The position numbers and the translations under genes are program-made. 34,276 nucleotides of DNA. Origin: Desulfobacterales bacterium. GTDB lineage: Bacteria > Desulfobacterota > UBA8473. The notes under the pieces were generated by a model. It saw only the letters and a list, made by a program, of their open reading frames with translations. It made no database searches and was not told where the DNA came from. Positions 7,412-15,523 of this stretch are shown here, in pieces; within the stretch, counting starts at the first letter, position 1, and every line of letters starts with the position of its first letter. The stretch covers positions 1 to 34,276 of the forward strand of contig JACQWO010000073.1 in the NCBI GenBank assembly GCA_016209225.1, read 5' to 3'.

Positions 7412-9980
7412 CATACCCCTCCACGAGTTGCCTGAGCTGCTCAACAAAACTCTCCGCATCAGTAACACCCGGCAAAGTCAGGTTAATATCTCCTTGAATT
7501 ATAAGATTTCCTTTATTCTTTCTGCCTTCCGAAATCCCCGTTGCGTCTTGTTGTTTATTCACCGCTGTTTGACTCCAATTCATATTCCCTGAAAGGTTTG
7601 GAGTCTTTGGCAAGTTAATCTCCCGACTTTCCCACATAGCTTGTGCGGACAGATCGGGAATAGCGGGAACTTTCAGCTGCTGAGGCAAAATGGCCGTGTT
7701 TTGTACAATTGCGGCAGGCTTGGCTAATTCCCCTGTAATATCTGGCGCAGCAACGACTGGAGACGCTATCATTACACCGGCCAGTGCGCCGGCAACAGCG
7801 TTTTTCATGGCAGGTACAGATGCTTGGACGCCGGCTCCCAGGGTTTCCATAATACGTGCGCCCGACAATGTCAGCTGAGATAGCGGCCCCTCTTTGGCGT
7901 CGGAAAAAGGCAAGAGATTTCTAACCTTTGCAAGTCCTCCTTTTACGATTTCCACTGGAGCTAGAAGTTTTGCTTTTATCCCTGTAACCAAGGCATCCCA
8001 TAATTTTGAGCCTGCCTCCAAAAAGCTCGGTATCAATCCCCGTATCCAATTCAACGCTGCTTGCACTCCTGTTTTTATCGCATCCCAATTCATGGCAATC
8101 GCCAAAGGAGGGAAAACAAACAAGGAAAGCAACGTGGACGCTGCATTGAGGACTGGCTTAAGCCAATTAAATTTCTCGGTCAGTTGTTGTATCTTGTTGG
8201 TAACCCATGAAATAATATTGCCTGCGCCCCAGAATAGAGCTTTAACAAAAAGAAGTGGATTGCATATCGCCGATAAAAAGCTTTTTCCAACCCTTACAGC
8301 CGTGCCGACAATGTATCCAAGCACAAAAAGAAATCCGTTAATAACGGTCCGTACAGCCTCAACTCTTTTATAAAGGAAAATTAAAGCCCCAACTAACACT
8401 GCAATCCCCACAACTACCCAGGTGATAGGGTTGGCCAGCAGCGCCGCAGTAAACGACCACACAGCCGCAATGGCAGCGCTAAGTGACGGTATTATTCCGG
8501 CGATAGTGCTTCTGACCCATGCCCAGATAGACGGAATCAACGTCCTGTTGATCGTGCTTGCATATGCCCTGATACCGCCCTGGGCATATAGAAAAGTAAG
8601 CAGCGATTGTTTTTGCCAGAGCATCCAGAATTTCATTGAAGCAATGGCTTTTAAAATGTTTCCCCGGACAAAACCAAAGGCTGTACCAATATGGGTAATG
8701 CCCAATATCATATTAGGAGCCATCAACCCGACGGCTCCTAAAACGGCAGCCACAGTCCCAAATACAAACACAAGCGCCGAAATCACTCCAAGACTGACGA
8801 CAATAACCCTGGTCAATGTCCCGTGCTTTTCGGCAAATTCGGTGATCAGTTTTATACCTCTGCCTATCCATGAAAACACCGGAGACAAAACAGGAATAAG
8901 CTGTTTACCGATAACCTCCAGGAAGTTACTGGTTCGTTGTTTCATAAGCGCGATCCCCGAACCTATATCCTTGTTCATGGTCATTGCCATCTGTTCGGTA
9001 AACCCGGTCCCTGTACGCATGGCAGCCGCCAGGCTTTGAGTGTTGTCGGTAAGTGCCCCAACTTTCCCATATAACAGGTCTATTACTGCCACAGCTTCCT
9101 GTGTCCCAAAGGCCTTCTGGATCTCCATCTTCTCGATGGCATCCAGGGTGTCGCCATATTTACCCTTCAGGTTTGCAAGGATCGCCGGCATACTGAGGAG
9201 CTGTTTGTTGCTGTCCACAAATCGGAGGTTCAGTTTTTCCCCCGCTCCTGCCGCTGCCTGCATAAGCGCCTTGTATTTTGTCCCTGCCTCGCTTCCACTC
9301 ATGGTCGCCTGCAGCATACCCAGGATGGTAAGCTGCTCCTCCATCGGTATTTTTGCGGTTGTAGCCACTGCCCCGATCGTCGAAATAGCCTGTGCCATCC
9401 CTGAACCGGTCGTCTTGAAGTTCTTAACGCTCGCCGCAATTCCGGCGGAAAACATCTCCCCGAACTGCATGTCAGAGAGATCCCCATACATATCCTTGTA
9501 TATCCCATAACCTGTAGCAAACAGGCTGGTCATCTCCGCTGTGGTTGATTTTGTAGCCTTGCCGGTAATGGCCGCCAACTTGGTGAACTCCGCCACTCCC
9601 GTATCCGTGAGGGTAGAGATACCGCTTTTTATGTCATAAGCCGCCCCTATAAACTGAGCCTTTGTGGTGCCTGCCCATTGGCCGGAAAATGCCGCTCCTG
9701 CCTTTTCCAAAGCGCCCAGATCCTGAACTCCAACAGAAGAAAGCTCTCCCAGTGCCTTTTGAGTATCCACTGTGGCCATAACTGCCCCGGAGAGCATGTG
9801 CAACATGAGCGCTCCGACAGTAGCCACCCTCAGACCATAGGTCTTGAATTTATCAAAAGAAGGCCCTAAAGAAGCCACTTTCCCCTTGAGAGTGTCCATG
9901 CCTCCGGATATACGTGAAGTAGGCCCAGTCACCTTGTCCACCACAGAAAGGAGTATGCCTAATTTAAAGATACTCTCCAT
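7404..9980 (-). CDS. Tail tape measure protein
   Basis: 858 residues, by far the longest late protein. It sets tail length and enters the cell envelope with the DNA. The N-terminal half is alpha-helical with the TP901-type tape measure core (residues ~80-330, including IGAAYDIKSGISTLTDTGVAEFTKLAAITGKATKSTTAEMT in outline). Two hydrophobic regions follow at roughly 390-450 and 490-575, as is usual for tape measures. It lies just downstream of the frameshifted assembly chaperone, the classic order. Its start is set apart from the chaperone by a 165-bp gap that carries an opposing small gene. Confidence 0.93.
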   Translation of the reverse strand: MESIFKLGILLSVVDKVTGPTSRISGGMDTLKGKVASLGPSFDKFKTYGLRVATVGALMLHMLSGAVMATVDTQKALGELSSVGVQDLGALEKAGAAFSGQWAGTTKAQFIGAAYDIKSGISTLTDTGVAEFTKLAAITGKATKSTTAEMTSLFATGYGIYKDMYGDLSDMQFGEMFSAGIAASVKNFKTTGSGMAQAISTIGAVATTAKIPMEEQLTILGMLQATMSGSEAGTKYKALMQAAAGAGEKLNLRFVDSNKQLLSMPAILANLKGKYGDTLDAIEKMEIQKAFGTQEAVAVIDLLYGKVGALTDNTQSLAAAMRTGTGFTEQMAMTMNKDIGSGIALMKQRTSNFLEVIGKQLIPVLSPVFSWIGRGIKLITEFAEKHGTLTRVIVVSLGVISALVFVFGTVAAVLGAVGLMAPNMILGITHIGTAFGFVRGNILKAIASMKFWMLWQKQSLLTFLYAQGGIRAYASTINRTLIPSIWAWVRSTIAGIIPSLSAAIAAVWSFTAALLANPITWVVVGIAVLVGALIFLYKRVEAVRTVINGFLFVLGYIVGTAVRVGKSFLSAICNPLLFVKALFWGAGNIISWVTNKIQQLTEKFNWLKPVLNAASTLLSLFVFPPLAIAMNWDAIKTGVQAALNWIRGLIPSFLEAGSKLWDALVTGIKAKLLAPVEIVKGGLAKVRNLLPFSDAKEGPLSQLTLSGARIMETLGAGVQASVPAMKNAVAGALAGVMIASPVVAAPDITGELAKPAAIVQNTAILPQQLKVPAIPDLSAQAMWESREINLPKTPNLSGNMNWSQTAVNKQQDATGISEGRKNKGNLIIQGDINLTLPGVTDAESFVEQLRQLVEGYDV

Positions 9981-9991
9981 TTACTTTCCAT

Positions 9992-10020
9992 TTGACTTTT
10001 TTGTTGAGTTTCCATATAAT
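9992..10020 (+). promoter_or_regulatory. Near-consensus sigma70-type promoter for the small plus-strand gene
   Basis: TTGACT (9992-9997) and TATAAT (10015-10020) are separated by exactly 17 bp. The expected start of transcription, about seven bases after the -10 box, falls on or next to the ATG at 10027. This is the clearest promoter seen in the window and it points against the late operon. Confidence 0.6.
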
Positions 10021-10026
10021 TAAACT

Positions 10027-10149
10027 ATGGAAACTTTAATTGGAATAGCTATGGCGATCATTATTTTTGCTGTCTTTTTCTGCCTTGTATGGGTAGTCAT
10101 TGACATAATCTCCGCTATAATAAGCCGTATCTTCTCTCTTGATCATTAA
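10027..10149 (+). CDS. 40-residue membrane peptide, antisense to the late operon
   Basis: The reading frame encodes METLIGIAMAIIIFAVFFCL followed by VWVVIDIISAIISRIFSLDH. Residues 4-33 are strongly hydrophobic, fitting one membrane span, with a short charged tail. It has no ribosome binding site; the ATG is six bases after the TATAAT box, so the mRNA would be leaderless. It sits in the only sizeable gap of the tail operon, between tape measure start and chaperone stop, and overlaps the frameshift product of the chaperone by 4 bp tail to tail. Function is unknown; a lysogen-expressed membrane peptide (moron) is the inference. An antisense RNA without a protein product is the alternative. Confidence 0.5.
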   Translation: METLIGIAMAIIIFAVFFCLVWVVIDIISAIISRIFSLDH

Positions 10150-10675
10150 CTCTTCCCACCAAAAGCCTTTGCGATAGCTCCCGCCATTACATTCATCTGC
10201 CTTTCCTCTATCCATGCAGCCTCGATATACTGAGACATTAATGTTTCTATGTCCTGCGCTGGCTCTAGCTGAAGGTAATGCCGGACCAAAATTTCCACCT
10301 GTCTGATCCAGTTTTTGTTAAGCTCCTCTCGGAGCCTTACAACTTTTTTACCTCAAATTCCTCATTGAGTCCTACTGCGTTCTGCAGAGCATTGCTGAGG
10401 GCAACCATCAGCCCAGGTTTTTCGTCGAACTTTCTCTTCAAAGCCTCGTGGTTTGGATGCACTGCAAGGTCGTAGACGAGATTCCGCACCGCAGAGGCCA
10501 GCTTTCCCTTTGCCGCGGCAGAAAGGTATCTGTCCATATCTCCTTTTCCGGGGGGTCTGAAATAGTATACCTCTCCGTCCTCGCCGGTCAGCTCAAGGAC
10601 TGCCCCCTGTTTTTTTGCGTCAACAACCTCTTTTGGGAGGTTCGTTTTTCCTTCACTTTTGATATCTTCGAGCAT
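10146..10675 (-). CDS. Tail assembly chaperone, -1 frameshift fusion product
   Basis: If ribosomes slip back one base at A AAA AAG (10349-10343), reading continues 65 codons past the zero-frame stop to TAA at 10148-10146, giving about 176 residues. The added part reads VVRLREELNKNWIRQVEILV and continues helical and charged to the end AGAIAKAFGGKS. Tailed phages make such a longer second chaperone (lambda gpGT; Mu gp41 region) just upstream of the tape measure gene. The uninterrupted second frame, the canonical slippery heptamer and the position all support it. Confidence 0.8.
10337..10675 (-). CDS. Tail assembly chaperone, short (zero-frame) product
   Basis: 112 residues ending EEFEVKKL. Residues ~30-110 (AVLELTGEDGEVYYFRPPGKGDMDRYL and following helices) resemble the gpG/gp41-like tail assembly chaperones that coat the tape measure during tail assembly. 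AAAGGAGG precedes the ATG by six bases. The last three sense codons overlap the slippery site AAAAAAG. It lies between the tail tube and tape measure genes, as expected. Confidence 0.82.
   Translation of the reverse strand: MLEDIKSEGKTNLPKEVVDAKKQGAVLELTGEDGEVYYFRPPGKGDMDRYLSAAAKGKLASAVRNLVYDLAVHPNHEALKRKFDEKPGLMVALSNALQNAVGLNEEFEVKKL
10343..10349 (-). promoter_or_regulatory. Slippery heptamer A AAA AAG (programmed -1 frameshift)
   Basis: Minus-strand codons GTA AAA AAG TTG TAA end the chaperone. The A of GTA, AAA and AAG form the canonical A AAA AAG heptamer, two codons before the stop. A -1 slip joins it to the 65-codon downstream frame. The following CTCCGAGAGGAG can form a small hairpin (CTCC with GGAG), a weak candidate for a stimulator. 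Confidence 0.8.
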
Positions 10676-10721
10676 TTTTTGCCTCCTTTAATTTGTTTCC
10701 GTTATTCTCAACAGGGCTTGA

Positions 10722-11162
10722 TTACATAGCGACAGGATATGCGCTTATGCCACTCCATTTAATCGGGCTCAGTATAGTAAAATCCAGCTTAACCACACCC
10801 GCATTGTCGTCTTCCTGTTTAGCCGATGTATCTGCCTTCGTGATGATGCAGTCAGGCAGGACGTCAATAATCGTCATCTGGTCCTCGTTGGCATACGAGA
10901 CAATGATCGGAAAAGGTTTTTCTCGATAAAAAGAGCCTCCTAGAGCGACTTGCAGCCTCTGCGCCTCATCCTTGTCCAGAGACATATTTCCGCCGGCCTT
11001 GTAATTTTTCCTGCCGAATCCACGGGGAATTGACCCTTTGCCATACCGGGCTTCGATCCCCCTCTCGTCGTTGTAACTGATTTCTGTGATCCCGATAGCA
11101 ATGCCGTTCGGCAGCATTATCTCTATACTCTCCCAGTCATAATAATTTCCGTTAATGGGCAT
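10722..11162 (-). CDS. Tail tube protein
   Basis: 146 residues, directly downstream of the sheath and upstream of the chaperone, the place of Mu gpM and P2 FII. It is beta-rich, with GNYYDWESIEIMLPNGIAIG at the start, an ISYNDERGIEARYGKGSIPRG segment (residues ~28-48) and VVKLDFTILSP near the end. This pattern is common in phage tail tube proteins of Mu-like phages that start MPINGNYYDW or similar. It would form the inner tube inside the sheath. Confidence 0.82.
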   Translation of the reverse strand: MPINGNYYDWESIEIMLPNGIAIGITEISYNDERGIEARYGKGSIPRGFGRKNYKAGGNMSLDKDEAQRLQVALGGSFYREKPFPIIVSYANEDQMTIIDVLPDCIITKADTSAKQEDDNAGVVKLDFTILSPIKWSGISAYPVAM

Positions 11163-11176
11163 CTATCTTCACCTCC

Positions 11177-12862
11177 TTATTGCAGTCTCGGATCGAATGA
11201 CGACCCGGCGTATATATAACTGGCGTAGAGCTTAATGGATCTGATTATCGGTATCCCGATCAGTTCCATCTCAACAGCTACGCCATTGTTAACGATGTCC
11301 TGGCCGTCCGGTATGGTCACCACGTAATCTGCAAGTTCCTGGGGCACTGCCGCCTTCAGGGTGTTAAGCGCCGTCTCGATGTTGGCCTTCAGGTAATTGA
11401 GCCCGGACGCGCCTCCTTCCATCAATGGATCCCCTGCCTCGTCATACATGCTCTTCAGGGCTGCAATCCTGGCCTTTCTGACGGCTTTAAAGACGGTCCT
11501 TACAACCTCAATGTATTGGTAATCGCTTGTAACGTCGGCCATTGTCTTGGCATCCCCCCAGTAGGCGCTGTTCAGACCCGCATAATGCCGTGCCGTGGCA
11601 AATCTGTTTGTTTCGAGTTGCTGCTGCATTGCTTCCGTGAAATCATCGGGCAAGGATCCCTGCGATATCCCGCCATCCCGAACCCTGCCGGTCGCACGCA
11701 TGACCGGAATAGACAACAGTCTTCCTGCCTCCAATCCTGCCCAGCTTCGCGTAACCCTCTTCCCTGTGGTGTCGCTCACCTCACCAAACGCAGCGCATAC
11801 TGAAACGAACCTGTGAGCAAACCCCTGTTGCTCCTCGATCATGGCTGCTGTCCAGTCATCAAGGTCTTCATTGTCATAGGGCAGCCTTGTCTCACACAGG
11901 AAAAATGTCGGCCGGTGAGCGTTCCACAACTCGTCTGCCTTCGCCCCCATTGAAGCCCAATCTGCCGAATCGCTCGGCCCTGCCACATAAACGAATTCAA
12001 CATCATAGAGGCTCAAAGGCTGCTCAAGAGCTGTCATAACAGCAGATATGCTTGGAACCGGCGGTATCAGCTCAAAGCTGTATGTATCGCCTGTTACCAT
12101 GTCCGGGCTTGCCGGAACCGTTATGGTTACGCCTGTTGATCCCACCGCAATCAGGCCATCCACAGGTATAGTCCTTACCGCCCCCCAGTTATCGCCGCCA
12201 TCGACCGTAAGCTGATATGTGCCGGTATTTCGACCGCCTCCGGAGACCACCTTCATCTGAACATCTGCAGCTGCTTTGACAGTCCCATCGACCGTGATAT
12301 CAGGCCCTGTTCCTACATGGCTTACTGGCCCGATGGATGTCCGGATCGTTGTGGCATATTCGTCATCCAAAACATGTGTTCCAGCCTCCAGGATCATGGT
12401 TATGCCTGTAGTTCCTATCGTGATCTGACCGTTTACCGGTGTGATCGTTTCAGTTCCCCATGTCTCGCCTCCGTCTTCACTCAGCTTATACTTTGCTGTG
12501 CCGAGTTCTCCGCCAAGAGTGATTTTAACGATGGCATCGGCGTTTTCTACAGGAGACCCACTAACGATGGCCTCCGGTCCCGTGCCGGTATGCTCCACAT
12601 TCGTATAGTATCCGCCTGAAAGCCCCGTCACCGGCACCGCTATTACGACAGGATTCTGCCCGCCGGTTGCAAATATATCCCTGAGCCGGTCAGTCAGCGG
12701 GCCCACACCCAGAAGTCCCTCCAGGTCGCTTGATTTGCCCAGTAGATACCCCTTGCCGACTTCACCTAGACTGCACACCCCTGCTACGATACACGCTCCC
12801 TCAACTCCTCCCGGAGCCAGTCCTGATGTACCGTCAACCAAATATTCTAAAACGTCTCCCAT
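11177..12862 (-). CDS. Contractile tail sheath protein with inserted duplicated domain
   Basis: 561 residues, DUF2586-like sheath (functionally Mu gpL). The N-terminal ~80 residues (LVDGTSGLAPGGVEGACIVAG) and the part after ~270 (ISAVMTALEQPLSLYDVEFVYVAGPSDSADWASMGAKADELW in outline) are sheath-like. Between them, residues ~91-176 and ~182-266 are two similar blocks. Each starts H-x-GTGP and holds YKLSEDGGETWG or YQLTVDGGDNWG, then PV-G-I--G-TG-T. These are probably Ig-like or beta-sandwich domains displayed on the tail surface. AGGAGG precedes the ATG. It is followed 14 bp later by the tube gene. Confidence 0.88.
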   Translation of the reverse strand: MGDVLEYLVDGTSGLAPGGVEGACIVAGVCSLGEVGKGYLLGKSSDLEGLLGVGPLTDRLRDIFATGGQNPVVIAVPVTGLSGGYYTNVEHTGTGPEAIVSGSPVENADAIVKITLGGELGTAKYKLSEDGGETWGTETITPVNGQITIGTTGITMILEAGTHVLDDEYATTIRTSIGPVSHVGTGPDITVDGTVKAAADVQMKVVSGGGRNTGTYQLTVDGGDNWGAVRTIPVDGLIAVGSTGVTITVPASPDMVTGDTYSFELIPPVPSISAVMTALEQPLSLYDVEFVYVAGPSDSADWASMGAKADELWNAHRPTFFLCETRLPYDNEDLDDWTAAMIEEQQGFAHRFVSVCAAFGEVSDTTGKRVTRSWAGLEAGRLLSIPVMRATGRVRDGGISQGSLPDDFTEAMQQQLETNRFATARHYAGLNSAYWGDAKTMADVTSDYQYIEVVRTVFKAVRKARIAALKSMYDEAGDPLMEGGASGLNYLKANIETALNTLKAAVPQELADYVVTIPDGQDIVNNGVAVEMELIGIPIIRSIKLYASYIYAGSSFDPRLQ

Positions 12863-12890
12863 AACTACCTCCTTAAACCCTTAATTTACT

Positions 12891-13190
12891 TTAGCTTACC
12901 TGAATCCGTCCTCCTCCTTGAGGTCGACACCTGAAAGCCGACACCGCCGAGTCAAACTCATTCTTTGTTACCTGTTTGCCTTCTGTCCATCCTGCTGCCC
13001 TTGCAAGTCCTGCCGTCTCCCAGGGTTTCAACTCTGCCTCTTCTGCCAGATCCTCCACGGGCTTCAAGTCTTCCTCGATTTTTTTCTTCCCCTTGCCGAG
13101 AGGATGAGGAGCAATCATCGATGTACCGCCTTTTTTTTCTTCCGATTTCTGACTTCCGGCCTCTGTTTTCTGACTTTTCTCTTCTGCCAT
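12891..13190 (-). CDS. Small hypothetical protein upstream of the sheath
   Basis: 99 residues. The first ~45 are low-complexity, charged and contain KTEAGSQKSEEKKGG, encoded by DNA resembling the short tandem repeats of intergenic regions. The rest (LKPVEDLAEEAELKPWETAGLARAAGWTEGKQVTKNEFDSAVSAF in outline) looks like a folded domain found in other Mu-like phages upstream of the sheath gene. GGAGG is six bases before the ATG at 13190; a GTG one codon upstream is less well placed. No function can be given. Confidence 0.7.
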   Translation of the reverse strand: MAEEKSQKTEAGSQKSEEKKGGTSMIAPHPLGKGKKKIEEDLKPVEDLAEEAELKPWETAGLARAAGWTEGKQVTKNEFDSAVSAFRCRPQGGGRIQVS

Positions 13191-13218
13191 CACACACCTC
13201 CTTTTAAGAGTTTAATAA

Positions 13219-13671
13219 TTACCAATCCATTACCTTGATGGTGTTTAACAAAATACGAGTCAATTGTTGGTTAATTCCAAATCGCTTTATGCAGATTTCA
13301 AGGCTTCGATAAATGTCTCCATCATTGTGTCGCATTGTGGCCGCCTTCCAATCACAAAGCATTTCCACAATGTCAATAAGGCTCATATCATCAATGCCGT
13401 TTGTATAGTGTTCGGGATGATGTGTGTTGCATTGGTTGTGATGATAAATAGCAGGCCTCATCTCATCTAGCATTTTCCGATATTCATCTGACCCATAAGT
13501 AACCGTTGACAAAAGAGGAGTCATTCGGTCAAAGCACTCCTTTTCGGGGAAATTCAGTTTGCTTCGATCATGGTTATCGCCTCGCTCTAATAATTCACGG
13601 ATCACATGGCCTATGAATCGTTGTACATTGTGTATATGTTCTAAAGTATCACCTCTGCTATCATATTCCAT
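13219..13671 (-). CDS. DUF5662-like protein with HD-type histidine/aspartate motifs
   Basis: 150 residues. Histidines and aspartates are arranged as in DUF5662 proteins: H11/H14 in LEHIHNV, NHDRSKL (33-39), YHHNQCNTHHPEHY (about 77-90) and MSLIDIVEMLCDWKAAT (about 96-112). This resembles a metal-binding, all-helical HD-like fold and suggests a hydrolase, but no substrate is known to me. It has its own GGAGGAGAA ribosome binding site and gaps on both sides, while its neighbours are tightly packed structural genes. It therefore looks like cargo inserted into the neck/sheath region rather than a virion part. Confidence 0.75.
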   Translation of the reverse strand: MEYDSRGDTLEHIHNVQRFIGHVIRELLERGDNHDRSKLNFPEKECFDRMTPLLSTVTYGSDEYRKMLDEMRPAIYHHNQCNTHHPEHYTNGIDDMSLIDIVEMLCDWKAATMRHNDGDIYRSLEICIKRFGINQQLTRILLNTIKVMDW

Positions 13672-13727
13672 TTCTCCTCCGTGTTCTAGTGCTCTCTATG
13701 AGAGATGAAGTTCCATATTCCTTATCC

Positions 13728-14294
13728 CTACTGCACCTCCGGTGTAATCTCCACGTCCGGTATAATAGGCACTGTCCAGGACGTATAAATCCCGCCTTTA
13801 AATTCCAACCTAACAATCGCCTTGTGAGGACGTCTCTTTAACCGATCTACAGCCTCGTCATCCATCCCCCAGGGTCTTACAGCGTCATGCAGCTCTACTC
13901 GTATAGCATTGTTATTGCTGTCGGCTATAATCCTGTCCGCCTCTGCCACTTTCTGTTCCAACTGATCTACCAGCCCGACAAAACCATCCTTCCCCCACAG
14001 ATCTTCAAAGCTCTTTGCATGTAAAAAGCATCTGAACAGCACACTCCGGCTAAATCTCCTCCTCGTAAAGGTATATTCCGTGCATCCCTCATTTCGTACC
14101 CTGGAGACAATGGCGCCGTTCTTTTTTTTCACATCGCTGAAGATCATACAATCAGCCGCATAGTCGTTATCCTTAAGAAAATCCCTGGGCATATCCCCGA
14201 AAAAGATAATCTCATCACTATATGCCTGGCTCTCATCCTCCAGCAGTATCTCTTTAATCCGGTCTGTCAGAAATGTTTTGCATGCCTCGATCAT
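13728..14294 (-). CDS. Tail terminator / completion-like protein
   Basis: 188 residues, no certain family. It lies between the gp10-like neck gene (ATGA overlap) and the sheath region, where contractile phages keep a tail terminator or sheath initiator (compare Mu gp37). The protein is mixed alpha/beta with a positively charged middle (CTEYTFTRRRFSRSVLFRCF) and a beta-rich end (KAIVRLEFKGGIYTSWTVPI). The role is inferred from order only. Confidence 0.6.
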   Translation of the reverse strand: MIEACKTFLTDRIKEILLEDESQAYSDEIIFFGDMPRDFLKDNDYAADCMIFSDVKKKNGAIVSRVRNEGCTEYTFTRRRFSRSVLFRCFLHAKSFEDLWGKDGFVGLVDQLEQKVAEADRIIADSNNNAIRVELHDAVRPWGMDDEAVDRLKRRPHKAIVRLEFKGGIYTSWTVPIIPDVEITPEVQ

Positions 14295-14767
14295 TTTTTA
14301 AAAGTCCTTATTGTGACGCCCATAATATCTGAAGCCACATCGTCTTTCACCTCATTCCAGGTCGGTTCCCACAGCTTTCTGGCCGGTATTTTAGTGCCGT
14401 CATTGTCCGGCTGTTCATGGATAATGGCGATGTCTGTGATTTCCTCGCCATCCTTGGTTTTAACCCCCCTTTTTACGCCTACAGACCCCTCAAGCTCATT
14501 TGGCTGATCCGTTGTGATGTTTTCATACATGGTATTGGTAGCCCTCAGTGTGTCAGGGTCCAACCCGGCTTTCTCTTTCCGTGCTGCATATTCGGGATCA
14601 AGTTCATCCCATCCCAGGTCTTGTTTGTCCATGTGGTCAAGAATTTTTCTCTCAATCTTCATCAGGTTTTTACCGATCCTTTTCCCCACATCGCTCTTGA
14701 AACGCCTGGCCATATTGTCGAGGTTTCTACTCAGCCTGTCCCAGTCACCGGTAAAAGAAACACCCAT
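14291..14767 (-). CDS. Neck protein, HK97 gp10 / virion morphogenesis-like
   Basis: 158 residues. The N-terminal helices (DWDRLSRNLDNMARRFKSDVGKRIGKNLMKIERKIL, in outline) and the phrase IPARKLWEPTWNEV near the C-terminus recall the P-x-R-x-F/L motif of phage virion morphogenesis and HK97 gp10-like proteins, which close the head-tail joint. It overlaps both neighbours (TAATG upstream, ATGA downstream), so it is translated in step with them. Confidence 0.65.
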   Translation of the reverse strand: MGVSFTGDWDRLSRNLDNMARRFKSDVGKRIGKNLMKIERKILDHMDKQDLGWDELDPEYAARKEKAGLDPDTLRATNTMYENITTDQPNELEGSVGVKRGVKTKDGEEITDIAIIHEQPDNDGTKIPARKLWEPTWNEVKDDVASDIMGVTIRTFKK

Positions 14768-15138
14768 TATCTGACCACCTCCAGGATCACCATGATCTTG
14801 CTTTCCCTGAACCCTTTTTCTTTAATGGAGGCAACATGATACCTTTTCCCGTCCATCCGGACCCTGTCATCGTATATAATCAGCAGGTTGTCGTTTTCAT
14901 CCACCAGCCCCTGATCCTTCAGATACTCGCGGTTGAAAGCGATCTCGTATCCCTCGTCTATCTCTCCACCTTCCTCTTTTTCCTTGAGCCGTTCAGTTAA
15001 TATCTTCCGCCCGGCAAGCAATTCCGTGTCTCCTGAATCCTGCTCAAGTATTACAGGGTATTTATGAAACGTGTCCGTCACGTCCCTTATAGCGTCCTTG
15101 AACGCTCCAACAGCCTCGTCATCAAGCAGATCCGTCAT
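14767..15138 (-). CDS. Head-tail adaptor-like protein
   Basis: 123 residues, placed between the connector and gp10-like genes, the usual site of head closure proteins. Segments include EKEEGGEIDEGYEIAFNREYLK in the middle and a beta-rich end RMDGKRYHVASIKEKGFRES. The DGKRYHV-SI pattern is like that of stopper/closure proteins, but I cannot name a family with certainty. Confidence 0.6.
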   Translation of the reverse strand: MTDLLDDEAVGAFKDAIRDVTDTFHKYPVILEQDSGDTELLAGRKILTERLKEKEEGGEIDEGYEIAFNREYLKDQGLVDENDNLLIIYDDRVRMDGKRYHVASIKEKGFRESKIMVILEVVR

Positions 15139-15148
15139 TCCTTTAACC

Positions 15149-15523
15149 TCATTCCACTACCTGCATTGGAACACCCGTATCCGTAACCGCTTCGATCTTT
15201 GCCCTTTTTTCTGCTATGTCTGTCGCCAGTTTAGCCTGCATCTCTTTCAGAAACTTAAGCTTGTCAACGAACTCTGCCGTTCCCGCACCTTCGCCTTCAG
15301 CCTTTGCCAGGTCTTTCTTATACTTGCTCATGGCCGGAAGTATAAGCGCCTTGGCCGCCATATCCGCAATAAGGGATTTCTGAAGAGTCGTGAGATCCTC
15401 CTCAGAGAGGCACTCGTAACCTGCAAGAGCCTGGGCTTCCTCCGAAAACGAGCCCAATGAGCCGGAGAAGATCTCCGACTCATCAGGCAGCCTGTTCTCG
15501 ATCATTTGCAGAATCGTTGCCAT
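15149..15523 (-). CDS. Head-tail connector-like protein
   Basis: 124 residues, mostly helical, starting at a TAATG overlap with the major capsid gene. The LIADMAAKALILPAMSKYKKDLAKAEGEGAG segment and the long charged helix (~83-110) fit small connector proteins that follow the capsid gene. Family assignment is from gene order and composition. Confidence 0.6.
   Translation of the reverse strand: MATILQMIENRLPDESEIFSGSLGSFSEEAQALAGYECLSEEDLTTLQKSLIADMAAKALILPAMSKYKKDLAKAEGEGAGTAEFVDKLKFLKEMQAKLATDIAEKRAKIEAVTDTGVPMQVVE

Noticed and set aside
12958-13197. 79-codon overlapping frame (MCDGRREKSENRGRK...)
   Set aside because: An arginine-rich shadow of the 99-residue gene in the adjacent frame; the latter has the correctly spaced GGAGG site and a folded-looking domain.
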